A DNA stretch of 64,000 nt from Plotosus lineatus (lineage: Eukaryota > Chordata > Actinopteri > Siluriformes > Plotosidae), in the NCBI GenBank assembly GCA_024760905.1, contig CM045735.1, positions 30,228,249 through 30,292,248 of the forward strand, given 5' to 3'. Shown here in pieces: positions 44,842 to 56,700 of this stretch. The notes below the pieces were generated by a model. It saw only the letters and a program-made list of their open reading frames with translations. It ran no database searches and was not told where the DNA came from. Within the stretch, counting starts at the first letter, position 1, and each line of letters opens with the position of its first letter. Both the position numbers and the translations under genes were made by a program.

Positions 44842-45144
44842 GACTAGACCATCACTGCCCCTGTGACCCCTGAGAAAGATATATATCTCAGAGGATAGGA
44901 TTAGTTATTAAAATATGTCTTTTTTTTTTTTTTTTGGATCTCAGTCAAAAAGGTTCCCGATCTTTGCTCTTATGGTGTACATTTCCAGAGTATAGGTACA
45001 GTATTTACATTTGCAGATTACATAGTGTGCGTAAGTAAAAGTTTTTCAGAACGTAATCGTTGAAATATATGGAATCGGAAACTTCGGACAATCTGGTACT
45101 TCGGACCAGTGTTCCCCCTATTAGTCCGTTCAACCAAGGCATGA

Positions 45145-45385
45145 GTGTATATAAAAAATATATATATAAATAAAACTGAACTGGGAAGGAGGGGCACATT
45201 CAGTCTGTCGTTTGTAAACAATGGACACAGCATCATTGTCATTGCATCATTACAAGTATACTACGTAGGTACGTCTAAACTCAAAATTTGACAATTTTAT
45301 TTTATTTATTTTTTTTGGGGGGGGGGGGGACCCCGTAAAATCGAAAAAAACGTAAAACGAATGAATGCAAGTCGGGGAGCATTGG
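45145..45385 (-). mobile_element. Tigger-B end fragment, minus
   Basis: After a TA-rich run: ACTGAACTGGGAAGGAGGGG, CAGTCTGTCGTTTGTAAACA, CGTAAAACGAATGAATGCAA and GTCGGGGAGCATTG. A poly-G run at 45317-45329 interrupts it. Confidence 0.65.
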
Positions 45386-45516
45386 TATAGACATTCCCCA
45401 GTGTCAGGGGGTCTTAAAATACCGTGTCAACTCACATTTACAGGCAGAGAACGCCTCATATTTTACAGTTACAGAGACTGATCGAATGAAATTGCTAAGT
45501 TTGATCTACCATTTTG

Positions 45517-45616
45517 CTCCCAGTACACATGGGCGGTTATTAGACGGAAGGGAAAAAAAAAAAAAAAACACTAAGGGGGCTTTTTGGAGTAGGCGCTTAT
45601 TACGTCGAATACGGTA
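45517..45616. repeat. pogo-like terminal repeats, very short element
   Basis: GGGCGGTTATTAGACGGAAG and GGCGCTTATTACGTCGAATACGGTA are related blocks around an A-run, ending TA next to a (GT)n array. Confidence 0.4.
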
Positions 45617-45655
45617 TGTGTGTGTGTGTGTGTGTACGTATATATGTGTATATAT

Positions 45656-45690
<35 letters not shown>

Positions 45691-45699
45691 CACACACAC
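45617..45699. repeat. (GT)n(TA)n(CA)n microsatellite
   Basis: Compound, nearly palindromic dinucleotide array. Confidence 0.95.
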
Positions 45700-46069
45700 T
45701 TCTGACTCAATGTTAAACTGAATTTCTTGACCCTGTATTTATATTTGTGTCATGAAAAAGTCTAATCTAATATCAGTGCCTGGTAGCACAAGACAGTAAA
45801 ATTGGACATGTTCTCAAGTAAAGAGGAGTGGCTTACACAGTCTATGACAGCAATACTAGTCAATCAGAGAACCTTTGTGCTCAAGAGTGGAGAAGTGGAC
45901 AGAGAATGGGTTCTATTGCCCTTCATGCTGCATGAACATTCACGAACGTTAAAGCCTCAAGAGGAAGCACATGATAACGCTCACCCTTCATGGTTATTAG
46001 GAGTCCTGTGACAGGGAAAGATGTCTGCTGGGTGTGATCTGGTCCTGACTCAATTTAGGGGGAAAAAGC

Positions 46070-46144
46070 TTGACAAATTTAAACCCTTTCAAACACCAAG
46101 AAGCACCAATGCACAATGAGAAGCGCTCTCTTCACATGTGTGTG
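46070..46144. repeat. ~75-bp dispersed repeat, copy 1
   Basis: ACAAATTTAAACCCTTTCAA, ACACCAAGAAGCACCAATGC and ACAATGAGAAGCGCTCTCTTC recur with two visible mismatches at 59273-59347. Both copies end in a GT-rich microsatellite. Confidence 0.85.
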
Positions 46145-46176
46145 AGTGTGTGCGAGAGAGAGAGAGAGAGAGAGAG

Positions 46177-46862
46177 AAGTGTGGATGCCATGGTAATGAC
46201 AATGAGTTGAAAGTAAGGCTTGTGAAGCTTTTCATGGGATGGTTTTGCGTGGGTGGTGTGATTGTGGGGGATGAGGGCAGGGCGTAATTAAGGGAACGAT
46301 AAACAAACGCATTACTTTCCCACTGAGAAAGGGACAGATCCAAAGAATAAAAACGTTCTCAGAACCCAAAATGTCATCATTAATAACTAAATACAATTTA
46401 TTTTTGAAGAATTCTGCAGCTTAGCATGACGTACCCACATCTGAAGGGTTAGCGACTGACTTCTGTACACTTCACCCTACCTGCATGAGAGACTCTGGAT
46501 TCCAAAGTGAATGTTAAAAAAAAAAAAAAAAAAAGTAAAGAAGGAAATACGACTCGTTCATTTATACCAACCAGAAGCATTCATTAAATTCATCCAGAGT
46601 AGACAGAAATATTCGTAGAGAAGTTGTTCACACCTGGGCGCTAGTGATGTGACTGTAGTGTAGGTGATGTAATGAATAAAACATGACGAGGTGTGCGGAT
46701 TGAGAAAAAAAATCCAATCTCGGAGTGTGTGATGCAGTTTACTCTAAAGCTGATTATTTTTACCATCCTGAAGCTGATTATTTTCCAATAACGGCAAATA
46801 TACAAGTATTTCCCCCCTCTTATATTAGTAAGACTTAAAAATATATATTATGAAATAATAAG
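46177..46862. other. SCAMP1 intron 1, nothing recognised
   Basis: Begins after a (GA)n run (46152-46176). An A-run lies at 46517-46534. Confidence 0.45.
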
Positions 46863-46863
46863 A

Positions 46864-47811
46864 CAGACCCTCCCCGACTTGGGTTTTTAATTGGTTCCGG
46901 ACGGCGAATGCAAGTTGAAAGTGAACACAAGTCGTTACAGTAACATATGACGCTCATACTGTACTATACATCCATAAATACCATTAGAGTATCTCATAGA
47001 ACACCCCTAAATCAATTATTATAAACATAATGTAAAATAATATCAACACTAATTGAATAAATTAAATTCAAGCAAAATAATTTCAAATAGATAAATTTGA
47101 ATCAAATACAGTATCAAATATAACCTTTAACATTCTCTATAATGCGATCTTTCTGCTTGTAAACCGAAACTAAAAACCTTTACTTGCTGTGCTTGAGACA
47201 AAGCGCAGGTTATACGGACTTCCGGTCTTTCAAGTGAGCAAGGGCTTTTTTCTGGATTCGGGTTTTCATTCATTTTACAACTCTCTTTGCTTAACTGAGT
47301 ATGCATGGTAGATTGCACCAATCCGAGCAGATAGTTAATTCATCTCCGTGTATGAGACTTGCACCCATGCTAGTAGGCTTACGCTTCTAACCAACCATAT
47401 TTGCTTAGGGTTACAAAAGTCCGCAAAACAGTGTAAACACAAAGATCACAGAGACGACGTCTTATCACGAGGGTAACACGCTAAATGAATCTAAAATATA
47501 TGAAAGTTTAATTTTTATCAGTACATTACAGAAAATAATTAATTTTATCACAATATGCTAATTTTTTGAGGACATACACATTATATATATACATATACAT
47601 ATATATATATATATATATACATATATATAAATAAATATAAAACTGAACTGGGAATAAGGAGGGGCACGTTCAGTCTGTCGTTTGTAAACAATGGACGCAG
47701 CGTCATTACGTCAGCGTACTACATAGGTATGTCTAAAATCGAAATTTGACTTTAAAAAACAAAAAAAACAAAACGTAAAACGGATGAACGCAAGTCAGGG
47801 AGCGCCTGTAA
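46864..47811. mobile_element. Tigger-B element with a Tc1 terminal fragment inside
   Basis: Left CAGACCCTCCCCGACTTGGG, right GCAAGTCAGGGAGCGCCTG then TA. The reverse MVGQK-type transposase start lies near 47370-47400. A Tc1 inverted-repeat fragment (47485-47573, AATCTAAAATATATGAAAGT to CAATATGCTAATTTTTTGAG) and a (TA)n run (47575-47632) sit inside. Confidence 0.7.
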
Positions 47812-47928
47812 ATAAATACAAAATACACTCGACTATTGCAACATGAACTTTTTGAAATCTTATGTCACTGCAAAGTCCAAGTAATCGGGCTGAACCAAAT
47901 TCATGTCTTTTCAACTTCGGAGAGGGGG

Positions 47929-48190
47929 GGCACAGCCTAATGTTTGGAGAAGTTGGTTTTGGATAAAAAAGTTGCAGGTTCGAGTACCGCACCAGCAAGA
48001 AAAATGTGTGGTGGTGACAAGAGGACCTCCCCTCGTCCTGATTCATGGATCAAGTCCCCTTGAGCAAGGCACCCAACTGCTCGTTGGACACTGTAATGTG
48101 GCTGCTCATTGCTCGTATGCACCTACACTTGGATGGGTTAAATACAAAACCAAATTTATCTTGCGAGAGAAAGAAAGGAAGAAAAAATAA
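47929..48190 (+). repeat. tRNA-derived SINE, family S3
   Basis: B-box-like GTTGCAGGTTCGAGTACC, then CCCCTTGAGCAAGGCACCCA, ACTGCTCGTTGGACACTGTA and TGGATGGGTTAAATACAAA at the 3' end. Confidence 0.75.
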
Positions 48191-48703
48191 ACAAAACACT
48201 GCATCTACATTTATATTCATGGCAATGCTTGACTGAATAAACTGTAAGCCAATATCACCATGTAACATGGAAACCAGTTAAACTGGGACACTGTGTCAAT
48301 CTTTTTTATGCAGACTTGGTTTAGGTTTCGGTTTTATGAGCACGACTGAAACCGAACCGAAATTTCAGAAACCGACCCATCGTTCTCTCCTTTCATGCCT
48401 TCACCTGGAATTGGCTGAGATGGATGTTTGCCTTCCCATAACCCTAATTAGAGGTAAAGGTAAGCTACTTAGGTTGTTCATACATTTTCTAATATAAATA
48501 CTGTAAGATCACATGTGAATTCTCCTTGACAGCCAAGCGACAGACCGACAGCAAATAATTTCTCATGATGTGTTGTGCAAAGACCCACTCAAGTCAGTAT
48601 CTGATTAGCTATAAGGTTTATGTCTCATTCGAAAGTTGGTTGGTTACATACATTTTTAAATAAAAATGTCTCAGAGAGCAAATCAGATGCAAGTCTTGCA
48701 AGA

Positions 48704-48734
<31 letters not shown>

Positions 48735-50869
48735 TAACACAGAGAGGACAGAATTTCCAGAATACCCATGGATCAGAATTCAGTAGTCTTTCAGGATAGC
48801 ATTTTATTACATGATGCTTATTTTGGTACACATTTACTGGCCAATGTAATAGATAGCCTTCAGATATTTCTAAAAGAAAAGAAATTAAAAGAAAACTCCA
48901 CCCACTTTTGGTACTTGGCGTTCATTAATAACAACCATTATCACGGAACACTTTATTTTATAAGTCACATATGCAGTATGTGCACTAATATATATAGCAT
49001 ATATATTGGTTATGTTGGTATAGCAAGATAAATGTACTACAACAAGCGCACAAATATGAATCGAACTTGGGTTCAAACCTTCAGCAAGGCCACACAATCC
49101 TAACATTCTGATATGATCACACATTTTTTAACATTTTAAGAAATTCTGAATTTAATTAAAATGTTAACATTCCGTTTGAGTGATTTTACAAATCAAGCCA
49201 AGTGTTAGCTTGAACTGCCCACATTTCCTATTTTGTGTGTTTTGTTTCTTACTTTTTTAAACACATAACAGTTTAACGTTAAAACATGAGTACTGTACAC
49301 CATACACAAATATACCATAAGCAGTTGCTATAATTAAACTTCACACTTTAAACATTATGCTTTTCAACCTATTTACTGTTTTTTGGGGATTTTTTAATCT
49401 TGCATATTGGTCTGCTTTAAAACTGCTGCTGTCAATCAACTGCAGAACACAAGGCCCTTCCACATTCTTCAATAAAGCATGCCTTATTCTCCGTTCTTGC
49501 AAAGGAGCTGGAGAAATGAAAATTGCCTCAAATACAGTTCCAAGGGCAAACTGAGATACAGAAATCTCAAAGAGTTGTATTTGCCAAATTTTTTTCGAGA
49601 TTTAAGCAGATCCAGCACTGTTTGAGAGGTGTTGCTTGGCTATCAGTTCATAAATTTATCACACAAACACATCCCTATTATTTTAAACTAATTGTTTCTC
49701 AAAAATGGCGGCTGTGGTATGAGTCACTCATGCACCTACACTGATGTCCAATCAACAGCCAGTCATGTGCTCACACTGGGAGATCCAGCCACCACTAATA
49801 ATGCCTGGATTAGGTACCATAGAGGGACAGTGGAAAGCTGGACACTTATACTCAGAGCAATATGAGGATGTCATCAGAGATCAGTGTTGCTTTTTTTTTT
49901 TATACATCCTGAAACTAGACAAAAAAAAAGAATTCCACCTTATCTCATTGTATGAAGTGAATACAGTAATATGATTCAAATAATTTCTGCTTGTTCCTAT
50001 GGAGCAAGGCTATTTCAAAAGAATAATGAATCTCTAGGTTCATAATATATCTCCCTCTGAATACCTCAAGCATAATTTCACCCAAGACTCTGAGCTCTTG
50101 AGACTTCATTCAAGGCTCTCCTTGCACTGAATAATTCTGAAAAACCACTAAAAGGTGGACAAGAGGCTGGGAGAGCCAGGATGGGCTGAACAATGAAGCA
50201 GGGTGGGAGGGAAAATAACATTATCTTTTGTAAATGGTGATCCTAAAGAGCCACTTTCCTCATTTTGCACCAAAGACATTACTATTGGTAAATCTGGGAC
50301 TTAATTGTGCCATACTGGCACCAAGTTGACAGCAGAAAGCTGAGGATAACCAATGAACCACAAGAGGCGTTTAAAGCAAGGCAACATGTTATATAAAGTG
50401 TTGGAACTACTGGGCAGGAAGCACCATAAAAGAAACCCAAACAGGTTTTCAGTTAGAGTCTTGAGTAGCCTTGGCCTGATTGTGGGATTGCAGTTAATCA
50501 GCAGAAATTTGATAATCATCACTTAAGAGTGGTGGGTTGGGGGGAAGTGACTGTGACTCAAAATTACAGATCAATACCTTTTTAATATATACACCAAAAT
50601 CACATCAAAGTACTACATCATCAGTTCCAAGATTCAATTAACCAGTGGGTGAAGTTCCAAACCATTTTCACATGCTTAAAATGATTTTTGGGAAGAAATC
50701 ACATGTGATGTCCACCAATAACCTATTCCCTACATCACTGTACAGCCATATAATTAGGTTTAATGTTTCAGCACAGGCTCACATTTTACATGCGCAGTTA
50801 AACTTTTCCTTCATTATGACTCAGTCAGTTGTGCAAATGGTTTCTTTCATGAGATCACTTTTGGTTTTA
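48191..50869. other. SCAMP1 intron 1, largest unrecognised block
   Basis: Apart from a (GT)n run (48702-48731) I see no repeat or gene. Several plus-strand frames of 60-90 codons (48768, 49357, 49744) have no recognisable domain and no splice context. Confidence 0.45.
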
Positions 50870-50886
50870 GACTTGAGGCAGAATGT

Positions 50887-51111
50887 CAATCTTCCGGCTT
50901 TTACGTCAGATGCCCTTCCTGTCACAACCCTTTTTAGCAAGGGACAGAAACACACTGACTACTTTGCAGCCTACTCTTTTTGCAAAAGTCAGAAATGGTT
51001 CTTCAGAAATGGGGGGGGGCAGTGACAACCTTGTGGAGAGTAGAACTTGAACCCCCAACCTTTGGATCAGCGATCCAGCGTCCTATACCACTAGACCACC
51101 ACTGCCCCACA
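50887..51111 (-). repeat. SINE S2, minus, lacking its 3' tail
   Basis: CGGCTTTTACGTCAGATGCC to the head CCACTAGACCACCACTGCCCC. Flanked by perfect 17-mers AGACTTGAGGCAGAATG at 50870-50886 and 51112-51128. The RTE-like tail that full copies carry is missing although the duplication is intact. Confidence 0.9.
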
Positions 51112-51128
51112 GACTTGAGGCAGAATGA

Positions 51129-52591
51129 CTCGCTCAATCCATGACGATGACAATGAAATAAAAGCTGTGAAAAGCCTTCTCCTTCTGACTAATCACTGAT
51201 GTCGCCTCATCTTAATTCAGTTAAATCTTTTCTGTAAAAGCATGTGACTGCATAGGAAAGAAAACTACTTCAACAAATAGTTTTCTAAATATGAATCACT
51301 GCATCAAAGACTCCTAGTTAGAAATTAAATTCAGTGATGAATGAACATATTTGTTCCAGACATTGAATGGAGGACACTGCTGCAGTATTTCTTTTCCCAG
51401 TTCAGTCTGCTACAATATTTTTTGCTTGATCGGCATCTGGACCGCCTTATGCCAGATTCTCTGGAATGATTAATTACTGCCATAACGTCCAGCAATTTCT
51501 CACGGTCCATGCATAACATGCAAAAACTCTACAGTTTGGTACACATCAAATACGTCAGTGCAGTGTAAATATCGTACACTGCAAAATGCAGAATAAAATC
51601 AATTTTTCTATAAGATCAGGGCCAGCAGCACAGGCGAGCTCGGATCCTGCAGACGTTAACATTTAAACCAATCTGAAGGATTCATCTGAAAAGAACTCAA
51701 ACCCTGGTGCTTTGCAAAACTGTCAACAGATAAGATAACCCAGGAATGTAAGTGTGTAACGACTATATCATTTAGAAAGACTTATGATTGCACCATCGGG
51801 ATAATGATAAATGACCATGGATTTCACTTCAACTGTATATTAAAAAAGTGAAATAAAATCCTCACTGGTTTACATTACCCAGGTCCTAATATCGAAATAA
51901 AACCACGAGAATTTATGCATGGTGGTCACAGTCCTGGCTTTAAGTAGACACATGAGCCGACTTGGCTGCTCCTTCTGAGTAAACATGATCAGCAATGCTC
52001 AGGAACAGAAGGCTCAACTGCAAACCTTGGGACTCTTAGTGCACTATTGTGAATGGACGACCCCATTCGTTTTATAGCCTACGTAGTGTACCTACAGAGT
52101 GGGCACACAGTTTTGGAATTAAGCTGTGACTACGCGTGCCCTAATGAATCGGTTCAGTCAGCGTTGGAAAGAACATATACTGTACACAATTTTAACTGAA
52201 AATATTTAAGCTGATACTGCATAAAAGTATAGTTTCAAAGCAAACTCTATAACGACATATTTATTGCAAATAATATTAAGATACTCATACTGGCTTGCTT
52301 ACAATGGATAGCGGTTGGTAATGATGTCAAACTGAAGGGAATGAAGGGAATTTATCTAGCGTAAAAATATGATAAGTCATTTACTAAATATATGTAAATT
52401 ATAAATAATACAGAACAATAAATGCGATGAAATTATACAGCATACATTAAATAAGCGGTTGTGTTTTACATCTTTATCAGCAGTACGCTTGCTCCCTCAG
52501 CAGGGCTGGGTGCGTTAGCTCGAGTTGGAGATGAAGCTAGCCGTCGAACTGACTGGCATCGATGAAGGGAAACAGTTAATGTTTTATTTAC
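51129..52591. other. SCAMP1 intron 1, start (5' side)
   Basis: Unique-looking sequence adjoining the exon 1 donor CAG|GTAAAT. No repeat recognised; it could hold intronic regulatory sequence. Confidence 0.5.
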
Positions 52592-52648
52592 CTGAAAAGG
52601 GTTGCTGAAATCCGGATCCGCGAAAGGGTTGCTGTCGAAATCCGACAT
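52592..52648 (-). CDS. scamp1: SCAMP1 exon 1 (start of protein)
   Basis: ATG at 52648-52646 opens MSDFDSNPFADPDFSNPFQ, 19 codons, then donor CAG|GTAAATAA. Secretory carrier membrane protein 1 is a four-pass protein of recycling and secretory vesicle membranes, acting in endocytosis and post-Golgi sorting. Two NPF motifs (residues 7-9 and 16-18) are EH-domain ligands (EPS15, intersectin). The sequence and the break after residue 19 match vertebrate SCAMP1 rather than SCAMP2/3. The ATG context is GTGAG-ATG-T. The gene continues through exons 2-5 to 11947; the four membrane segments and C-terminus are outside the window. Confidence 0.97.
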
Positions 52649-52810
52649 CTCACCAACAAAATGTCTTCACTACACAACAACAATGAAACCTTAACAAAAA
52701 GACTAATGTTAACCCTCTCCTATATAACAGCGGCGGCGGCTGCTTACAGCTCTCCACTGATCTGCAGCTGCAAAATGGCAGAACCGGAAGTGACGAATAT
52801 TTCAGATTTT
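52649..52810 (-). promoter_or_regulatory. SCAMP1 5' UTR and core promoter region
   Basis: Upstream of the ATG: an ETS site (ACCGGAAGTG, 52783-52792), a YY1-like AAAATGGC next to it (52772-52779), a CGG-repeat stretch (52731-52740) and a TATATA (52721-52726). ETS plus YY1 and a GC-rich patch fit a housekeeping promoter. The start site is probably between 52700 and 52780. Inferred from motifs only. Confidence 0.55.
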
Positions 52811-53300
52811 TGTGCTTTTTTTAATTACAAATTTAATTTACAATTATAATGCCAAGGTTTCTAGTATGAGTTACAATACTGTAAAATTTCCTCTGTATTA
52901 TATTTTTGTAAAATATTTAATTGTGTAAAATTGCTGAAATTTGAAATTAATACCTTTGAAATGCATTGTAATATGTTTGAATAAATGATAAATTATTTAA
53001 AATAATTTTATAGAGGATATTTATTCCAACTCTCGGTGTATTTTGAACATATACGTTGTAAAAATGTCTTATTAAACCACTGGTTACGTGGCCCAACATT
53101 ACAATGTAAGTGCTGCCATCTAGAGCTTAAAAATATAACTGTATTAATTCCAAATCAATTACATGTACAGTATTCGAATCACAGTAGGTGAAGTGTCAGC
53201 AATAAAAAAACTAGTAATAAAATAAATACAATCACTGGTAGTAATTATAGAAGGAGTAATAGCAATTGCAGAAACGCTGCTGTATTTTGATATTTGATAG
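52811..53300. other. region upstream of SCAMP1, AT-rich
   Basis: No divergent gene start or repeat recognised. Confidence 0.45.
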
Positions 53301-53489
53301 TCGTGGGGCAGCTGTCGCCTCATGGTTACAGAAGTGGCTTTGGAACCTAAAGGTCACTGGTCCGATTCCCGAACCAGCAGGAAATTCCCTTCGTCCGCAT
53401 AAATAAGCAAGATACATGTACTTAATCCCCAACTGCTCTCCAGGTGATCCAAGTGTGTGCTCACTGTTTACATGTGTGCTGCTCACGAT

Positions 53490-53738
53490 CTTCTTCTTCT
53501 TTTCCTTTCGGCTGTTCCCTTCAGGGGTCGCCACAGCAAATGATCTGCCTCCATCTCTCCCTATCCTCTGCATTTTCTACTCTTACTCCAACGACCTTCA
53601 TGTCCGCGTTCACCACATCCATAAATCTTCTCTTTGGTCTTCCTCTGGGCCTTCTGCCTGGTAGTTCCAACTTCAGCATCCTACTACCAATATACTCGCT
53701 ATCCCTCCTCTGTACATGTCCAAACCATCTCAATCTAA
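53490..53738 (-). mobile_element. RTE-type LINE, 5'-truncated copy 4
   Basis: 3' end with a (CTT)-rich tail at 53490 and the last ~60 residues of the protein (WFGHVQRRDSEYIGSRML) on the minus strand. It ends at TCAATCTA, directly followed by a copy of the 17-bp target sequence. Confidence 0.9.
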
Positions 53739-53755
53739 TGTGTGCTGCTCACGAT

Positions 53756-56700
53756 CTTCTTCTTCTTCTTTTCCTTTCGGATTTTCCCTTCAGGGGTCGC
53801 CACAGCGAATCATCTGCCTCCATCTCACCCTATCCTTTGCATCTTCTTCTCTTACACCAACGACCTTCATGTCCTCCTTCACCACATCCATGAATCGTCT
53901 CTTTGGTCTTCCTCTAGGCCTTTTGCCTGGTAGTTCCAGCCTCAGCATCCTATTACTAATATACTCACTATCCCTCCTCTGTACATGTCCAATCCATCTC
54001 AATCTAGCCTCTCTGACTTTGTATCCAAAACGTCTTACATGTGCTGTCCCTCTGATGTGCTCATTCCTAATCCTATCCATCCTCGTTACTCCCAAAGAGA
54101 ACCTCAACATTTTCATCTCTGCTACCTCCAGCTCTGCCTCCTGTCTTTTCCCCAGGGCCACTGTTTCTAAACCATACAACATTGTTGGCCTCAACACCGT
54201 CTTGTACACTTTTCCTTTCATTCTTGCTGATACCCTCCTATCACACATCACACCGGACACTTTTCTCCAACCATTCCAACCAGCCTGCTCACGATTCTTG
54301 ACCTCTTTTCCACACTCTCCATTGCTATGGATTGTTGAGCCTAAGTACTTAAAATCCTCCACCTTTCTTATCTCTGCTCCCTGTAATCTCACCGTTCCTC
54401 TTGGGTCCTTGTCATTCATGCACATGTATTCTGTCTTACTGAGGCTAATCTTCATTCCCCTCCTTTCCAGGGCATACCTCCACCTCTCTAGATTTTCCTG
54501 CACTTGTTCTCTGCTCTCACTACAGATCACAAGGTCATCTGCAAACATCATAGTCCATGGAGATTCTTGCCTAACCTCGTCTGTCAGCCTGTCCATCACC
54601 ATAGCAAACAAGAAGGGGCTGAGAGCTGACCCTTGATGCAGTCCCACCTCCACCTTGAACTCTTGTGTCACACCGACAGCACACCTCACCACTGTCTTAC
54701 ATCTCTCATACATGTGCTGCACCACTCTAACATACTTCTCTGCCACTCCAGACTTCCTCATGCAATACCACAGTTCTTCTCTCGGCACCCTGTCATATGC
54801 TTTCTCCAGATCCACAAAGGCACAATGCAGCTCCCTCTGACCTTCTCTGTACTTCTCCATTAACATCCTCAAGGCAAACACTGCATCTGTGGTGCTCTTT
54901 CTTGGCATGAAACCAAACTGTTGTTCACAAATGCTGACTTCTGCCCTTAATCTAGCGTCCACTATTCTTTACCATAACTTCATTGTATGGCTCATCAACT
55001 TTATCCCTCTGTAGTTGCCACAACTCTGTACGTCTCCCTTGTTCTTAAAAATGGGCACCAGCACACTTCTCCTCCATTCCTCTGGCATCCTCTAACTCTC
55101 TAAGACCTTGTTGAATGTTCTTGTCAGAAAATCTACTGCTACCTCTCCTAGACACTTCCATACCTCCACCGGTATGTCATCAGGACCAACTGCCTTTCCA
55201 TTCTTCATCCTCTTCAATGCCCTCCTCACTTCACCCTTACTAATCTTTGCTACTTCCTGGTCCTCAACAGTCACCTCTTCTACTCTTTTTTCTCTCTCAT
55301 TTTCCTCATTCATCAGCTCTTCAAAGTACTCTTTCCATCTTCCCAGCACACTTCTGTCATCAGTCAATACATTTCCCTCTCTGTCCTTTATCAATCTAAC
55401 TTGCTGCACGTCCTTCCCATCTCTATTTCTCTGCTGTGCCAACCTGTATAAATCATTTTCTCCCTCCTTACTTTCCAACCGAGCATACAAGTCATCAAAC
55501 GCGCTCTGTTTGGCCTTTGACACTGCTACCTTTGCCTTACGCTGTGTCTCCCTGTACTCCTGTTTACTCTCTTCGGTTTTCTCAATGTCCTACTTCTTCT
55601 TAGCTAACCTCTTTCTTTGTACACACTCCTGCACTTCCTCATTCCACCACCAAGTCTCCTTATCTACTTTCCTTCCAGATGACACACCAAGTATTCTCCT
55701 ACCTGTCTCCCTGATCACATTAGCTGTAGTTGTCCAGTCATCTGGAAGCACTTCCTGACCACCCAAAGCCTGTTTCAACTCCTCCTTGAAGACAACCCGA
55801 TACTCTTCCTTTTTCAACTTCCACCACTTTGTCTTCTGCTCTGCCTTTGCCTTCATTACCTTCCTCACCATCAGCATCATCCTGCACACCACCATCCTAT
55901 GCTGTTTGGCAACACTCTCACCCGCTACTACTTTGCAGTCACTGACTCCCTTTAAATTACATCGCCTGCACAAGATGTGGTCTACCTGTGTGCTCCTACC
56001 TCCACTTTTATAAGTCACCCTATGCTCCTCTCTCTTCTGGAAGAAAGTATTCACCACAGCCATTTCCATCCTTTTTGCAAAATCTACCAACATCTGTCCT
56101 TCTGCGTTCCTGTCCTGGATACCAAACCTACCCATCACTTCCTCGTCCCCTCTGTTTCGTGCACCAACATGTCCATTGAAGTCTGCCCCAATGACCATCC
56201 TTTCACCTCTGGGGGTACTCTGCATCACTTCATCTAACTCCCTCCAGAATCTCTCCTTCTCTTCTCGCTCACATCCTGTCTGTGGGGCATAAGCACTAAC
56301 AACATTGACCATCACACCTTCAATTTCTAACTTGAGACTCATCACTCTGTCTGACACTCTTTTCACTTCTAGAACATTCCTGACAAACTCCTCCTTCAAG
56401 ATGACTCTGACTCCATTTCTCTTCCCATCCACACCATGATAAAACAGCTTAAACCCTGCTCCTTTGCTTCTAGCCTTGTTACCTTTCCACCTGGTCTCCT
56501 GAACACACAGTATGTCCACTTTCCTCCTCTGCATCATGTCAGCCAGCTCTCTACCTTTTCCTGTCATAGTTCCAACATTCAAAGTCCCTACTTTCAGTCC
56601 TAGACTCATGCCCTTCCTCTTCTCTCTCTGGCAACGGACACGCCTCCCGCCTCTCCTTCTTCGACATCTTCGACCAACAGTAGTCCAATTTCCATCAGCA

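Larger units (their letters stand above)
43184..44870 (-). repeat. SINE S2, minus copy, split by a hAT insertion
   Basis: Tail at 43190 (CAGCTTTTTCCCGTTCTCAA) through body and B box (GGGGACTCGAACCCCC) to 43508, resuming at 44842 with the head GACTAGACCATCACTGCCCC. Without the insert the SINE would be about 350 bp. Confidence 0.9.

Noticed and set aside
48768..49031. 87-codon plus-strand ORF
   Set aside because: No domain, no splice context, low-complexity AT-rich codons; chance frame.
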